Source of the DNA: Pagrus major
Lineage: Eukaryota; Chordata; Actinopteri; Spariformes; Sparidae
Assembly (NCBI RefSeq): GCF_040436345.1
Contig: NC_133230.1
Span: forward strand, 6,097,297 to 6,161,296
DNA: 64,000 nucleotides
Direction: 5' to 3'
Shown here piece by piece: positions 1 through 17,852 of this stretch; position 1 is the first letter of the stretch, and each line of letters begins with the position of its first letter. A model generated the notes under the pieces. The model had not been told where the DNA came from and ran no database searches. It was given only the letters and a program-made list of their open reading frames with translations. Made by a program: the position numbers and the translations under genes.

Positions 1-207
1 ACATTAACACTATCAAAGCATGACACAACCAAAAACATAGAAAGCATTACCACCACCTAACTAACACCATGACATGACTAAAAAGAAACTTTCTGGCCTG
101 AAAGCCCCTTCGATCTGCTGAGATAACTTGTGGTGCTCTAGATTTAGCAGTGAAGGTCTGTGTGTAGAAATGTCTCATTATAACTGTGGTCATCTTCTGG
201 TTTTCAG

Positions 208-3200
208 GCTGCCGGCTTCGACTCGATGGAGAGTCAGCTCAGCCACGTGATGGAGGAGCGGGAGTGTGCGGATAAGGAGACTCTGGGCCTCCGCAACCAG
301 CTAGACGAAGCTGAAGAGAGGGTGAGAGTCTGCTCTAAAACACAGAATCATCTCTATGTTGGATCATACATAGTTACACACATTTTTGACATAGTCCTGG
401 AACAAGCTGAACCTTGAAAAAACAGTGTCACTCAGGACCAAACGCGTTCCTTTCTCCTCTCCAGGTGAAGACGGCGGAAGAAACTCTCCAGGCTGTGAAC
501 CATCAAAGCGTCCGTCTCAAGTCGGACCTCCGTGTTCTGCAGCAGGAGAGGGACTCCCTCAAACATGACGTCGCGGTGCTACACAAACAGCTGCAAAATG
601 TCAATGATAAAGTAAGATTATCTGATGTTTTAGTACAGCAAAAACATGAAAGAGCATAAAAATTCTTTGGCTTTTTTTGCAGGTGATGTTGAAAGATGCA
701 CAAATGAGGTGACAAGGCAGCACAGTGTTGCACAATGTGTTCAGCAGACCTTGACGTGTGCCTTCATTCATCACAGAACCATGTCTTGGAGAGGGCCCTG
801 CACTCGAGCGGCCTCCAGAGTAAGACCAAGAAGCGTTACAGAGACGAGATGTCTCGGCTGATGGAGCAGGATCACCAGCTGCTGAGGCAGGAGAACGAGC
901 GGCTTCAGGCAGAAGTGCACGACGTCAAAGACGACCTGGTGCAGTCCAGAGAAAAGGTGAGCCGAGGACGACGGCAAACTGTAATGAAGTCCGTGAACTT
1001 CCTCTCTCTGTCGCTAATCTATAAGCCCTTTACTTTATGTCTTGCAGGTCCGTCAGCTCGATGCTACCGTCCTGTCCCTGAAGCAGCACAAACAGCAGAG
1101 TCAGGCCTCCCTGGTGAAGGCCTTGGAGCAGGAGAACGCCTCCCTGAAGCAGGAGCTCGAGGCAAAGACAGAACTCACCAGGGTACGAACTGCATAAATC
1201 TGTCCAGATAAGCTTTTATCAAATATTCTGATTATGTGGCGTCTGCTCAAATTCTTGTTGCGTTTGCTCTGTGTGTTTCAGGGCCGTGAAGCAGGACAAG
1301 GACACTCGGAGGTGGAGAAACTTCAACTAGAGAACGAGGCACTCAAAACCCAAATGGCTCGACTGTCCACACAGCTGCTAGATGTAGGTCACGGCGCCGA
1401 CTTTTTTGCTTTTATTCGAGTGGTTTTCATGATTAGATGGTTTTTTTTAATTTCAATGTTGCAAAAACAAAGCAATACTGACACTTCGCGAAATACACAG
1501 ATTAAGAAATGACCCCCTTACATCAGTGTTTTGTTTGGCACATTAGCACAGAATAAGTGAAGTCTGTACTTTACTCGTATTTACTGACATTATTCTTTGG
1601 ATATGATGTCAAGGCCTCCGTGTAACATCAACGTCTCAGAAGCAAAGCGTCTGTTCTTCAGCGGCCACATTAATAATATAGTTAAGAGTTGTTTTGCCCA
1701 CTTTCTGCACGTGTCAGAAGAATAAACACACATTTGCGGCTCATTCAGATCCAGTAACAGACGCTTTGTCGCTGTGGTTGAATGTGACGACCTTTGTTGC
1801 TCCTAACCTTGTATGTCATCACTCGTTTTAAACGTCAGTATACAGTAGGCGATCTCACAGCACACATTTTGACAACTTTTCACTTTATTATGAGCGACAA
1901 TCAACACACAATGCAATACAATACAACCCCAAAGCACAAAAATGCAGATTGACATGGGACTAATCTTATCACATGACCTCTGTGTTTGGTGAAATATGGC
2001 AGGTAATTTGTGGTGGAGTCCTCTGAACATCCTCTGAAATGATTATTAATTAGAAGAAGGCCCCAGGTTATACTGGTCTAGTATGAATACAGCTAAAGAT
2101 AAGAAAAAACAAACAGGGTGATGTGCAGAACTTGACAAAACAGGGATGAAATCGTCATAATAATTAAAATAATTAGTGTTTTAGGGATGATCTGTTACAG
2201 TACACATGTTTATGTGTATGAGGGGGTAATGGAGGATTAGATTGTTGTTAATTAAAGTATAGTGTTACTGTCTTCTCTTACTCTTTCTCTTCTTTGTCCA
2301 GTCATTTCAGGCTCAGCTGGTCGAACTTCTGCCTCCATCGCCTCACAGGATGCCCAGGGGACAGCACCGTGGTGACGATCAGGGCAACATGCAGGTAGGT
2401 CCAACCCGATCCTTCCCTGATAGCAGAGTCAGGCAGACACACACTTAATTTACAGGATAAACATTAAGCCTGCTTTGAAATTCAACACAGAGTGAAAAAT
2501 CCTGACCCATAGTGCCATTGCATCGCTGCACAGTTTGGTGTTACACTCGTCTCTCACTGTATCGTCACAGTTACCATGACTTCATAATTAATGACTATAA
2601 GGAGGGAGTCACGACCGACATCTCATGTCGGGAATGTTTTGGGATGTAATGGGAGTTGTACCCATTGTGTTTCTTTCACTGTCACTTTGGTTTTGTGCTC
2701 ACTCAAATAAATCACTCAATTCAGGTGCTGAAAATATATTTATTTACATTTTTCAAATTGCTTTGTGGCTGGAAATTCAAAGAAAACATTAAGAGCAACT
2801 TGGTTTCTCGAACACCTGAGCTGAGTGTCATTTTATTTCTCATGACCTTTATGTTGCATGTTATATGAAAGCTGGGTGTGCGGCGCTCCTTGTTTCGGTG
2901 CTCGTCGTAGATCCATCTCATCTCCTCATGTCGTGTGTGTTGTGTTTACTTTCTGGGTTTGGTGTTCAGTCTGTGGTGCCTGTGTGTGTTTCTTCCTCGA
3001 GTTTTCTGAACTCACCGTCATTATTTAATTTTCCATCTTGGGACTGAAGGTAGTTGCAGTGGTGACATCATCTGGGTGTGGTCCTGGTGGCTGTTTTTTT
3101 CCATTTGTCACCTTGTGTTAGAGTCCTACGGCACAAACCTCCATCTCTCCCCGACTAGATAAACATAGTTTATCTGTAAATGGAGTCATCCCACTGTTGG

Positions 3201-6157
3201 CGTGTTTTAATAGCATCTGACCTTTTCGTTGTGTCACTTACATCTGCGGCATGACAATACTTGTTATCACTAGATTATGGATGAGTGTAGCATCTGTGTT
3301 TATTCACATGGTTATTTCTTATTTATTCATAAAGTATTGGATGAATTTTGTGTATGTAGCAGCCAGTAAAACCTGTGTGAATAGAGCTGGGTTTAAAAAA
3401 TACATATATTTTCCGATTCAAATCAATCTTAATTTGAATCGTCTGATGTCGATTCATAATATCCCGAGATCGAATTTTTTGATATGTCTTCTGTTGTCTG
3501 TCTGTCGTAGTTTCACACACAGCACAGCGACAAGGACTTCATGGTGCGTTTAAGTGCACCTTGTAAACTCAGAAACTTTCCCTTGGGCCTACATCTGTCA
3601 TTACTTTCTTGTTCTTTGACTACAGCATTTTTAATAATTAGATACTAAAATCATAATGATCAACAATATCCCACACATTTCTCTATATACACATTTTGAC
3701 CACAAATCTGTGAAACCATTTAATTAAATTCTTAAGCAAAAAGTAAACAATCTTTCTAACTTGAACGGCCCAACCGTCCCCTTAAATTCAATCAAGCCTA
3801 ATATAAAATAAAACATTTTAAATCTGTGAGATCTGGGTTTTTAATTGGATCCACAAAGTATTCTCACTCGTAGATACAAGCCACCTTAATACGCCTGTTT
3901 ATCTCGCAACGTTAAAGAAAGTGAGAAAAAGTTTCTGGATCCGTCCCTTTGTCTGGACTCGCTCCAAAAGTTAAAGAGACCCATCCTCCATCCAGGTTTC
4001 ATGGAAATCTGTTCAGTAGTTTTTGTGTAGTCCTGCAGACAAACCAACCAACAGACATGCGTGAAAACATAACCTCATTGTCGGAGGTACTGATGCACCA
4101 TAAGTTCTCGTAGAAACTATAAAATCTAGAAGCAAAATTGGTGTTGTAACTGAAGTATCCCTAATCGGATCAAATCGGATATTGAATTGAATCGGAATAG
4201 CTCGCCGCGGTACCCAGCTCTATGTGTGAAGGCCTGTCAGCCGAGCAGGCGTGTGTAGGTTTGTAGGATTAGTGGACCGGCAGAGCCGTGGTGAAGTGTT
4301 CCTGCCTTTTCTCTCCAGGGACCGATGCCGGAGCAGCGGGCGGCTCACGCAGACAGCTACCGGCGGATCGGTGGACTGTAACGCCAGCGTCTTTCCCTGC
4401 TCTTCACTCTAGCCTCTTCTTCTTTTTTTTCCTCCTCCACGACTGCTCTTCCTCTGCTACGCTTTTGGAGCCCGAAAATCTGACTGACTGTGGCACACGA
4501 TGCCGTCCTTTTCTGCATCCTTATAGGAGACTGTGAACAAAATGTGGTGCCTGATTCAAAAGGCATGAATGTGTAGTTGTATTTTCCTGCTGCTAGGTGG
4601 CAGGAAAACACAGAAAAAAAAGGCTCCTGAGGTTTTTTCCCAATGGGATTTTAATTGAATACTTTAAAATTTAAAGTCAAACATGCCATATCAAATTTAA
4701 TATCTCCAAGCACACTACAATGTTGTTTCTTGACAGACTTTTGTAAGAATTTTTATAGTTTTTAAATACAGGGTGTATTTTTTGGGGGGGAATGTTTCTG
4801 CACTTGTAGCACTGATAATTGTCTGAAACAGGGTATGTTCATCCCTCAGAGGCTAAAATCTCGTGCAACAGCTCGCCTTACGACCATCGAGGAGTGTTAA
4901 GTTGAGGCGAGGTCAGTGCCTGACAGCCTCCTGAGCCTTTTCTAACAATCAAGCAAAAATTCAAACCTGCAGTCGTCAGGTGATGTTACTGTGTGTCCAG
5001 TCAGGGTTTAAAGAGATTTCTTCATGAAGTTTTCACTGTTAATCTTTGTTGTTTTTTGTCTGTATTTCTTATCTAACACTACACATAGTTGAATGTTTTT
5101 TTCTTCCAGCTGTTTATGTTGTGTTTGTGTTTCTGGGACTGTGTGTGTTTCTGTCTTTTCTGCTGCTACACAACCAAAGCGAGTCGCATCTTTTCAGCTT
5201 CTGTTCTTTCTTCTAAACACGGACTGTTCACACAACTGTTAACGCTGAGTGTTTATCTAGTATTGATTATTATCCCTGTTAGTGTCACCTGTGTTCTGCT
5301 GAGTCATTTAGTGAGTCTTTATTTTTTTGCACCATGTATAAACCCAAATGTCTGATGATGATGTTTCTTTATTTTATTTATTTTAATAGAATCGTGTTAG
5401 AGTTCATTTTATTTATGCATTAAATTATTTTTTGTAGAAGTATCTGGAATAATTTTATACTTATTTATATTTTATTTATTTGTTTTTTTTTAGTCGTTGT
5501 CGTCTCCTTTTAAAATAAATCATTTAATGCTGAAATCAAGATAAAATAAAGCATCTAGCTCGTAAACATGTCGTCTCTGAGTCGTTTCATTTCTGTCGCT
5601 CGTCAGTCTACGGCAGCTCAAAGGGAACAAAATTCTAGTTTCGTTATCGTTCTGCAGCATTTTGTTGATCTCGCTCACTGTCTTCTCACCAGGACGAGAG
5701 GGAGAGGAAGATGAAGAACATGGAGGAGCGTATGAGGGAGATCGAGCTGTCGCTGCACAACGTCAAACTGCTGCTCAGAGAGAAAGTCGCTCAGCTGAAA
5801 GAACAGGTACACGTTCACGCATTCAACATGTGCACAACCTCACAGACGCTTGACCTCCATCGCAAGCTTCAGCCTCATAGATGGAAAGGTGCAATTAGAC
5901 TGTTCATGAAACTATCATCTACTCCCTCTGACTTTTTCTAGCTGCACAAGAACGGCAAAGCGGACGTGCTGATCAAAGACCTGTACGTGGAGAACGCCCA
6001 GCTGCTGAAAGCTCTGGAGATCACCGAGCAGCGGCAGAAAATCACGGAGAAGAAGAACTACCTGCTGGAGGAGAAGATCTCCAGCCTGAACAAGATCGTG
6101 CGTGACCTGAACCCCTCGCCCCTCTCCTCGCTGCCCTACCACTACACGTGCTCATAA
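208..6157 (+). CDS. nin: Ninein (3' end of gene, partial): centrosomal coiled-coil protein
   Basis: Ninein anchors microtubule minus ends at the mother centriole (family knowledge). Eight exons are visible: 208-321, 465-611, 777-956, 1048-1182, 1282-1383, 2302-2394, 5693-5806 and 5942-6157 (stop TAA at 6155). All are flanked by AG/GT and all are phase 0, giving 366 residues of almost uninterrupted Glu/Gln/Leu/Lys-rich coiled coil. A proline-rich break, LVELLPPSPHRMPRG, falls in the sixth exon. The last exon carries VENAQLLKALEITEQRQK and LLEEKISSLNKIVRDL, which I recognise as the ninein C-terminus. The N-terminal EF-hand part lies left of the window. Neighbour SAV1 fits NIN synteny. A diverged ninein-like paralogue is the main alternative, and the synteny argues against it. 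Confidence 0.85.
1384..2301 (+). other. NIN intron, no feature seen
   Basis: This AT-rich stretch lies between two confidently placed NIN exons. I see no coding potential, RNA gene or recognisable mobile element in it. Confidence 0.5.
3382..4222. mobile_element. Non-autonomous hAT-like DNA transposon (841 bp)
   Basis: The element starts TAGAGCTGGGT and ends ACCCAGCTCTA, which are perfect 11-bp terminal inverted repeats. It is flanked on both sides by the identical octamer TGTGTGAA (3374-3381 and 4223-4230). An 8-bp target-site duplication is the hallmark of hAT transposases. There is no transposase ORF inside, so it is a deletion derivative or MITE. It lies in a NIN intron just upstream of the alternative terminal exon. 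Confidence 0.85.
4319..4381 (+). CDS. nin: Candidate alternative terminal exon of NIN
   Basis: A pyrimidine-rich acceptor (ag at 4317-4318) opens a frame in phase 0, the same phase as every other NIN exon here. It encodes GPMPEQRAAHADSYRRIGGL and stops at TAA 4379-4381. No donor is needed, because AATAAA signals follow at 5514 and 5545, giving a 3' UTR of about 1.2 kb before the next exon at 5693. Used instead of the last two exons, it would replace the final coiled coil with a short polar tail. It could also be a chance open stretch. Confidence 0.55.
   Translation, partial: GPMPEQRAAHADSYRRIGGL
5514..5550 (+). terminator. Two AATAAA polyadenylation signals for the alternative NIN 3' end
   Basis: AATAAA occurs at 5514-5519 and 5545-5550, upstream of the penultimate NIN exon at 5693. 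They could terminate the transcript that uses the alternative last exon at 4319. Confidence 0.35.
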
Positions 6158-6880
6158 CTTATTATCTAAAGGCAGCCGTGAAGTGCAGTTCATTCACTGA
6201 GAAGTCTTTAAAAAAACAGCCAAATGCACAAGAAAAAGGCCTTTTATCCCACGCAGGTTAAATCCTGTTAAGCCTAATTTTACTGTGTTAAATATGAAGT
6301 ATTTTTATTTTATTTTATTTTATATTAAGTAGCTTTTATCATGTTGGACCTATGAAGAACCAAATGTGAGGTTAAACTGTAAAGAAAGCCTTTTTATTTT
6401 ACAGTAATTTATCATTTTAAAATGTTTTTCAAAGAAGTAGCTGTAACAAGTAACTAACTACGTATTTTTACCACGACACTATATAAGCGATACTGAAGTG
6501 CACTATTTATATAAGTGTTCTTGCGTCCGTGTTGTCAGAGAGATTAATGTGCTGATCCGTCTCTCCTCTCCCGCTTTAGACTTTATGTAAAGAAACAACA
6601 AACCTGTCTGTAGTCGCATCACGTGAGCAGACAAGTCAAATAATCTTGTGACCTTTTCGAGGTGTTTGCTCTCGTGAAACTCCACCTGGAGTCACAATCA
6701 AGAGGCAATACTCTCGATTTAAATGCATCAGATTAAAACAGCTACTGAATGTTGCAATATGTAAAGTTTTATGTGCCATTATGAATGTTTTTGACTCAAA
6801 TGAAGGATGTTGTCTTTGTAAATGCTGCCACATAAGCACTAAAGTTGTAAAACAGGGTAATATTTTGCGTAACATGTAAA

Positions 6881-6886
6881 AATAAA
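6881..6886 (+). terminator. NIN polyadenylation signal
   Basis: AATAAA lies about 720 bp after the NIN stop codon, before repeat-rich intergenic DNA begins. It is the best candidate for the main 3' end. Confidence 0.5.
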
Positions 6887-6960
6887 ATACATGGACTGTG
6901 TTTGGTTTGATTTCTCACCTGATTAATGTGTTTGTGCTGCAGGATTAGCAGTCTGTGGTA

Positions 6961-7145
6961 CGGCTGGGCAGTATATTGGTATTATATCATTATCATGATA
7001 TGAGACTATGCAGGATGTTGTCATAGATTTTGGATATCATGATGTGACATAAGTGATGTAATTATCTGAGCTTAGCTGACTATTCTACTCGCTCTAATAC
7101 TTGTTTTTACCCACTTAGTCATCATATCCATGTTACTGATGATTA
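6961..7145 (+). repeat. Dispersed repeat beginning GGCTGGGCA (copy 1)
   Basis: This stretch is homologous, in opposite orientation, to 21214-21540. Shared blocks include GAGACTAT, TAGATTTTGGAT and TTTACCCACTTAGT. The GGCTGGGCA end resembles the terminal repeat of fish DNA-transposon-derived repeats. No target-site duplication could be defined. Confidence 0.55.
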
Positions 7146-7170
7146 TCAGAATTCACACTTTATATTTTCA

Positions 7171-8212
7171 TTCTTAATTATGAGATACAAAGTCATAATT
7201 ATGAGATAAACGACTTAATTATGAGGTACAAAGTCAATAATGAGATAAAAAGTTGTTTGTGAGATAAAAGGTGATGATTGTGAAATAAATGTCTTAATTT
7301 TGAGATAAAAAATATATAATCATGAGATACAAAGTCAAAATTATGAGATACAAAGTCATTATAATGAGATAAAAAGTGATAATTGTGAGATAAAAGTCTT
7401 AATTATGAGATACAAAGTCATAATAATGAGATAAAAAGTGAAAAATGTGAGATAAAAGTCTTAATTATGAGATACAAAGTCATAATAATGAGATAAAAAG
7501 TGATAATTGTGAGATAAAAGTCTTAATTATGAGATACAAAGTCATAATAATGAGATAAAAAGTGAAAAATGTGAGATAAAAGTCTTAATTATGAGATACA
7601 AAGTCATAATAATGAGATAAAAAGTGATAATTGTGAGATAAAAGTCATAATTATGAGATAGAAAGTCATAATGAGATAAAAAGTGAAAACTGTGAGATAA
7701 AAGTCTTAATTGTGAGATAAAAAATATATAATTTTGAGATTAAAAAGTGATAATTGTGAGATAAAAGTGATAATTGTGAGATAAAAGGTGATGATTGTGA
7801 GATAAAAGTCTTAATTGTGAGATAAAAAATATATAATTGTGAGATTAAAAAGTGATAATTGTGAGATAAAAGTGATAATTGTGAGATAAAAGGTGATGAT
7901 TGTGAAATAAATGTCTTTATTTTTGACATAAATATATAATTATGAGATACAAAGTCATAATAATGAGATAAAAAGTCATAATTATGAGGTAAAAGTCTTA
8001 ATTGTGAGATAAAAAATATATAATTGTGAGATTAAAAAGTGATAATTGTGAGATAAAAGTGATAATTGTGAGATAAAAGGTGATGATTGTGAGATAAATG
8101 TCTTAATTGTGAGATAAAAAATATATAAATACGAGATACAAAGTTATGTCAGATGAAATGCGTCTCATATTTTGACTTTTTGTCTCATAATTATAACTTT
8201 AACTTTTATAAG
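7171..8212. repeat. A/T-rich minisatellite, ~20-bp unit with 62-bp higher-order repeat
   Basis: About 1 kb of tandem units is built on AATTRTGAGATAMAAAGT-like words. Between about 7390 and 7640 three ~20-bp units form a 62-bp block that repeats several times, alternating gataattg and gaaaaatg variants, so a 124-bp period is also visible. From about 8161 to 8212 the unit appears reverse-complemented (TTTGACTTTTTGTCTCATAA). Minus-strand open frames through it simply follow the repeat. Confidence 0.9.
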
Positions 8213-8229
8213 TCTCAGTTCACACTGTC

Positions 8230-8611
8230 ACACTCTGGCCTCCATACAGACACACGCAGGCTGCCCGTCTGTCACTTCACTCCCTGAGGCGTGAGTCAGA
8301 CGGATGAGCGATGATCTGAGCCCAGTCGCTGTCTCAGTGTTTGTGTCTGCCTCGCTGAGGTTCGGATGGGCAGGACTGCACAGGAACATTCCCCAGTGCT
8401 GCTCAGAGTCAGAGTCAGAGCGGACCGGACCACTGCAGCAGCACAGCCTCATCCAGCGGCTCGGGTTAGCTGGCTAACTAGCTGCTAGCTAATCTACGGC
8501 TTAAAATGTTTACTTTCCGCGCCGTGCGAGCTGAACGGGATGGTCGCGGGGTCGAGGGATTGTGCCATGACATTACAGCGACGTGTTGTTGATGCGTCCG
8601 AGCCTTGAGTT
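8230..8611 (+). promoter_or_regulatory. SAV1 promoter / 5' UTR region with upstream ORF
   Basis: This stretch is richer in CpG than its surroundings and precedes the SAV1 ATG. It contains an upstream ORF at 8506-8592 (28 codons, TGA stop) that ends 19 nt before the SAV1 start. The transcription start is not marked by a TATA box. Confidence 0.4.
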
Positions 8612-14080
<5,469 letters not shown>

Positions 14081-15450
14081 TGTGTGTGTGCAGTCGGGAC
14101 GTCTCGCTGCCACACCTCTCTGAGGTTTCCACAGTTTGGGAGCGGTCGAGGGTTTCCTTTGAAATCATGATTGACTCTTAATTGCCTCTTTACCAAACAC
14201 ATCTGTGCCTTCGCTTGATCCAAATATATCAGCCAGGAAGTCAAGAGACACGTCGGCGGGGGGCTGCCTTCCCCCCGATGTGACACTCAATTTATGAATG
14301 ACCATGTGACTGAAAAAAAAACACTCCAATGAAGAAAGAGAACCTATAATGTGCTACATCTGGAGAGAGACTGCTTGTGGTGCCATTTACAGCCCTGAGA
14401 AATGAATGGATTTCTGTTTTTACGACTGAGGAGGACAGTCTAAAAAACTACGGATATTTGTCCAAAAACATCCTGAGATTGTGCCTTTTTAATACAATAA
14501 AAACGCAGCATTTTTCAATGTCTGCTCATGTCTTGTATACACCAGCTACACCGTCATTTGTTCCCGTGGGAGAAGAATGACCGGCAGCTTCTTCTCATTT
14601 CTTTCTGTTTGAAATACTTTTTCCTTTTGCGTTGTTACCCTCTTAAACTGAAACCAACTCTTTTACATTAAACAAAAAACTGCTCATTTTTCTTTTTCTT
14701 TTTTTTTTTATGACATATCCTTTGAGACAATCCACCAAAACTTTCACAGATATTTAAGTTTTGATATGAAACACGTCTTTTATTTAAAAGACCTTTTTCT
14801 CGGATGAAGCATCACATTTGATGCAGCAGTTTGAGCATCTCTTCGGCTCTCGGCATTACTGTAAGTCAGGAATATTCTCGTATGTGTGTGTTTATAATGA
14901 AACATAAATAAGCTACTGGAACGTTTTAAAACACTTCAGAAGACACACTAAGTTTGCCAAAAGTGCAATTCAACTTCTTGTTTCATTCTTTCTGGATATT
15001 TCTTGCCTCGGTAATGCCTTATTTTTTATGGACTGACACGTCTCTTCTGTGGAAGAAGTGCAGGTTCTTGGAAACATATTCTATTGATCGCTAATCAATC
15101 TGCTTATTCCCTTCTTAAGATACTCAGAAATGTTTTTATGCTGGAGGTTTTGTAGTAGAGACGGGTGCTATCTTCCAATCAATGAAAAAACGACAAATGT
15201 TTTACGACACTAGTGCTTTCAAAATATGCAACAACTTCTACAGTGTTCAATGGGACGTGTGATAACATTTCTGAATGTCCTCGGTTGTCTGATTGTGTAA
15301 CAGTAACAGTGGAATATGTTTGTACGGACCTCTCTTCGATGAGTCCTTCACTATGCAAGACGGTCTCGATCACATCTTTTCAGAACGGTGTCATCAGTTT
15401 GTACATATCTGATTTTGTGTATTGCAAATACAGGACATAAGCAATAAAGT
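14081..15450 (+). terminator. SAV1 3' UTR and polyadenylation signals
   Basis: AATAAA occurs at 14496-14501 and at 15443-15448. The region between is unique, AT-rich and free of repeats, as expected of a long vertebrate 3' UTR. The distal signal is the likelier full-length end. Confidence 0.5.
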
Positions 15451-15529
15451 CTGCAGTGAAGAAACATTCAGCTGATGTCTGTACAGTCGTTGCCTCTTGC
15501 TGTCTGTTTACTTCCACATGGAGCCTTAA

Positions 15530-15583
15530 AGGGTCACTCCACCACTTTTACACATTAAAGTGTGTTTACACAGTGACGTCCCT
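15530..15583. mobile_element. Tiny TTAA-flanked hairpin element
   Basis: This 54-bp segment is bounded by TTAA on both sides (15526-15529 and 15584-15587) with imperfect inverted ends, AGGGTCACT against AGTGACGTCCCT. Its left 45 bp recurs at 19036-19078 (AAAGGGTCRCTCCACCA then TTTACACATTAAAGTGTG), so it is part of a dispersed family. Confidence 0.55.
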
Positions 15584-15754
15584 TTAAGCAGACGTACATT
15601 CACCAAACAATTAAGTTAGACTTTCCCTTTTAAGTCTTTCTATTGTAAAATCTTAAAATAGTGATGATTGAATGATGTAAGTGAGTTTGATACTACAAGA
15701 CTGTTTCCACATGAATCTGCTGAAGAGGGGAAAGTTTCTCTTTGCTCGTCTTAA

Positions 15755-16264
15755 AGGGGAATTCTGGTATGTTTAAGCCTGGGCTCTTACATATTTTGGT
15801 GTGTAACTGAATAATAATAACTATGGAAAGGATCCCTACAGAGATAATCCCTCAAGTTGCAGAGTTAGATATGAAAATATAAAGAGTGGAGCAAGATGGA
15901 GGACGGACACTGGCATGCGGAGCCAGAATATTTTCACATCTAACCCGGTGGAGGCTTTATTTTGACCAAACCAAAGAGTTTTATTTTGTTTCTGAGTTTG
16001 AATGAAGTGTTTTTCAACGATAAAATTACTGTTTCTGACAATGGAGTCTGGTAGATTTGGCATGAGCCATATAGCGGCTTTTTTCTGGTTAAACATAAAG
16101 GAGCTTATTCTTTAACTAATAGGTCTCAGGGATCCTTTCACAACCTCAGTCTGTCTGTGGCTAAAACAAGCACTTTCTGTGGACGTACTTTAACGGTTGA
16201 AGATCATTTATACACTTAAATAGGTAAACATAGGGCCCAGGTTTAAAAATACCAGAATTCCCCC
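15755..16264. mobile_element. TTAA-targeting MITE (510 bp)
   Basis: The left end AGGGGAATTCTGGTAT and the reverse complement of the right end, GGGGGAATTCTGGTAT, form inverted repeats that continue about 30 bp (to GCCTGGGCT / ACCTGGGCCC). TTAA lies immediately outside each end (15751-15754 and 16265-16268). A TTAA duplication is typical of piggyBac or Kolobok-type transposases. There is no transposase inside. Confidence 0.8.
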
Positions 16265-16315
16265 TTAAATCAAGATGATTTTGTGACTTTAAGTGTGACA
16301 TTTTTGTGACATTAA

Positions 16316-16652
16316 AGGGGCAGTATGTAGTTTTGGAGAAGAAATTCAAACTCAGAATTTTAATATTTACAAAAAGAGGTAATAACACAAACTCAGATCT
16401 ATTTATTTTTTCAATAACTGAATAAACAAGCTGTTCTCAGAGGAAAATAACGACTGTTTGAAGCTAGAGAGGCGGCAGGGTCCGCCAAATATAAACAAAG
16501 TAAAACAGTATGAAACTGTGTTGTCCTTTAAGGTCAGTTTTGTTTGTTCAGTTATGAAAACAAAGAGAGTTTGTTTATTGAGTTTGTTTAGGCCCAACAA
16601 AGATCTTTCTCTTCTGATTAAAATGTCTTCCACAAAACTACAAAGTGCACCT
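16316..16652. mobile_element. TTAA-targeting MITE (337 bp)
   Basis: The left end AGGGGCAGTATGTAGTTTTG and the reverse complement of the right end, AGGTGCACTTTGTAGTTTTG, are inverted repeats. TTAA flanks both sides (16312-16315 and 16653-16656). It belongs to a different family from its neighbour at 15755. There is no coding capacity. Confidence 0.75.
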
Positions 16653-16656
16653 TTAA

Positions 16657-17820
16657 ACTTTTGAAACAAAAAATATCTGCAAATTCATGATTTCTGGATG
16701 TAATTTCAATAAATTTCAGTGGACAAAACATACAAACATATCGCACACAAACCATTATTTAGACCAGAGTGTTTAAGACTTTTAAATGTCTGGAGGGAAT
16801 CTTTAAAGAAATTACTGGACTCTAGTTTTCATTAATTTGGTCCAACTTTATTTATTTCCTTGTGACTGAAATTTTGCAGTGCGTGTGTGGAAAAAACTCA
16901 GCAGTGTTGACTTGTAAGAGGTTGATTCATTTGACCCTTCACTGAGGCTCCCACGACATCCGGAGTTGATTTAAGTGTTGATGGGGGCGTCTTTAGGAAT
17001 GAATTGTTCCTTCCAAGAATAACATGTTTTTTGTTTGTTTTTTTTCTTTTTTGAACACGTCAAATCTTCAATTTCTTATTTAATCTGGAATGTAAATGCA
17101 ACATAAACTAAAATGCTACTTTTTCTGACTCGTGAATGGACACTTGAACGCAGCCATGAAGGAAAAACCTCACGAATCTTAAAGCGGACTTAGATGGTTC
17201 TTTGCGTGAAGGCCTCACTGATGTTGATTATACATTGTGGAAGACTCGAGAAGCCACTCTGCCGCAGTGCCTTTAAATTTTCATCCCTTGAGGTCAAACC
17301 TCAGTATAAACTTGCTAAATATGCATGACAGTGTTCCTGTACTGTCGGTGACCAGATCTACAGAGAGAGAAGTGCTGCAGCTGTACATGAAGCAGTGAGC
17401 TCTATGATTAAAAAAAAAACAATAACCACAGTTTTACAAATGTACAGTAACAGTCTACCAAGCCGAAGTATTCACACACCAATACGAGCCTTTTGTTTAC
17501 AAATGCAAGAACACAAGTCCGGGGCCTGGCCTCTTTCACCATGCAACAGTTGTTTTTTTTGTTTTTTTGTTTTTTTACAGATGATTCAACTTAAGTGTGT
17601 GAAGATGATGACAGAGATGTGGAATGAGGATCGTTTTCCAAAAGCAGGCCCGTCGCCCCGCCTAATAACAACTCGCTTTGATTCCTCAGCGGCCACAGAA
17701 CAGCTACATTCCTCGGATTTGCTCGAACATTCAGTGAGAAAAAACACAACAATGGTTTCACCCACCACCTCTGCATCACAATGGAAAAACCAAACACACT
17801 CTTTCCCCCTCAAAGACCAA

Positions 17821-17852
<32 letters not shown>

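Noticed and set aside
7390..7640. Regular repeat array resembling a CRISPR
   Set aside because: Units are contiguous with no unique spacers and the locus is vertebrate; it is a minisatellite.
7666..7929. Minus-strand 87-codon open frame with repetitive FISQ/LLSHN residues
   Set aside because: It merely translates the A/T-rich minisatellite; there is no start context, conservation or domain.
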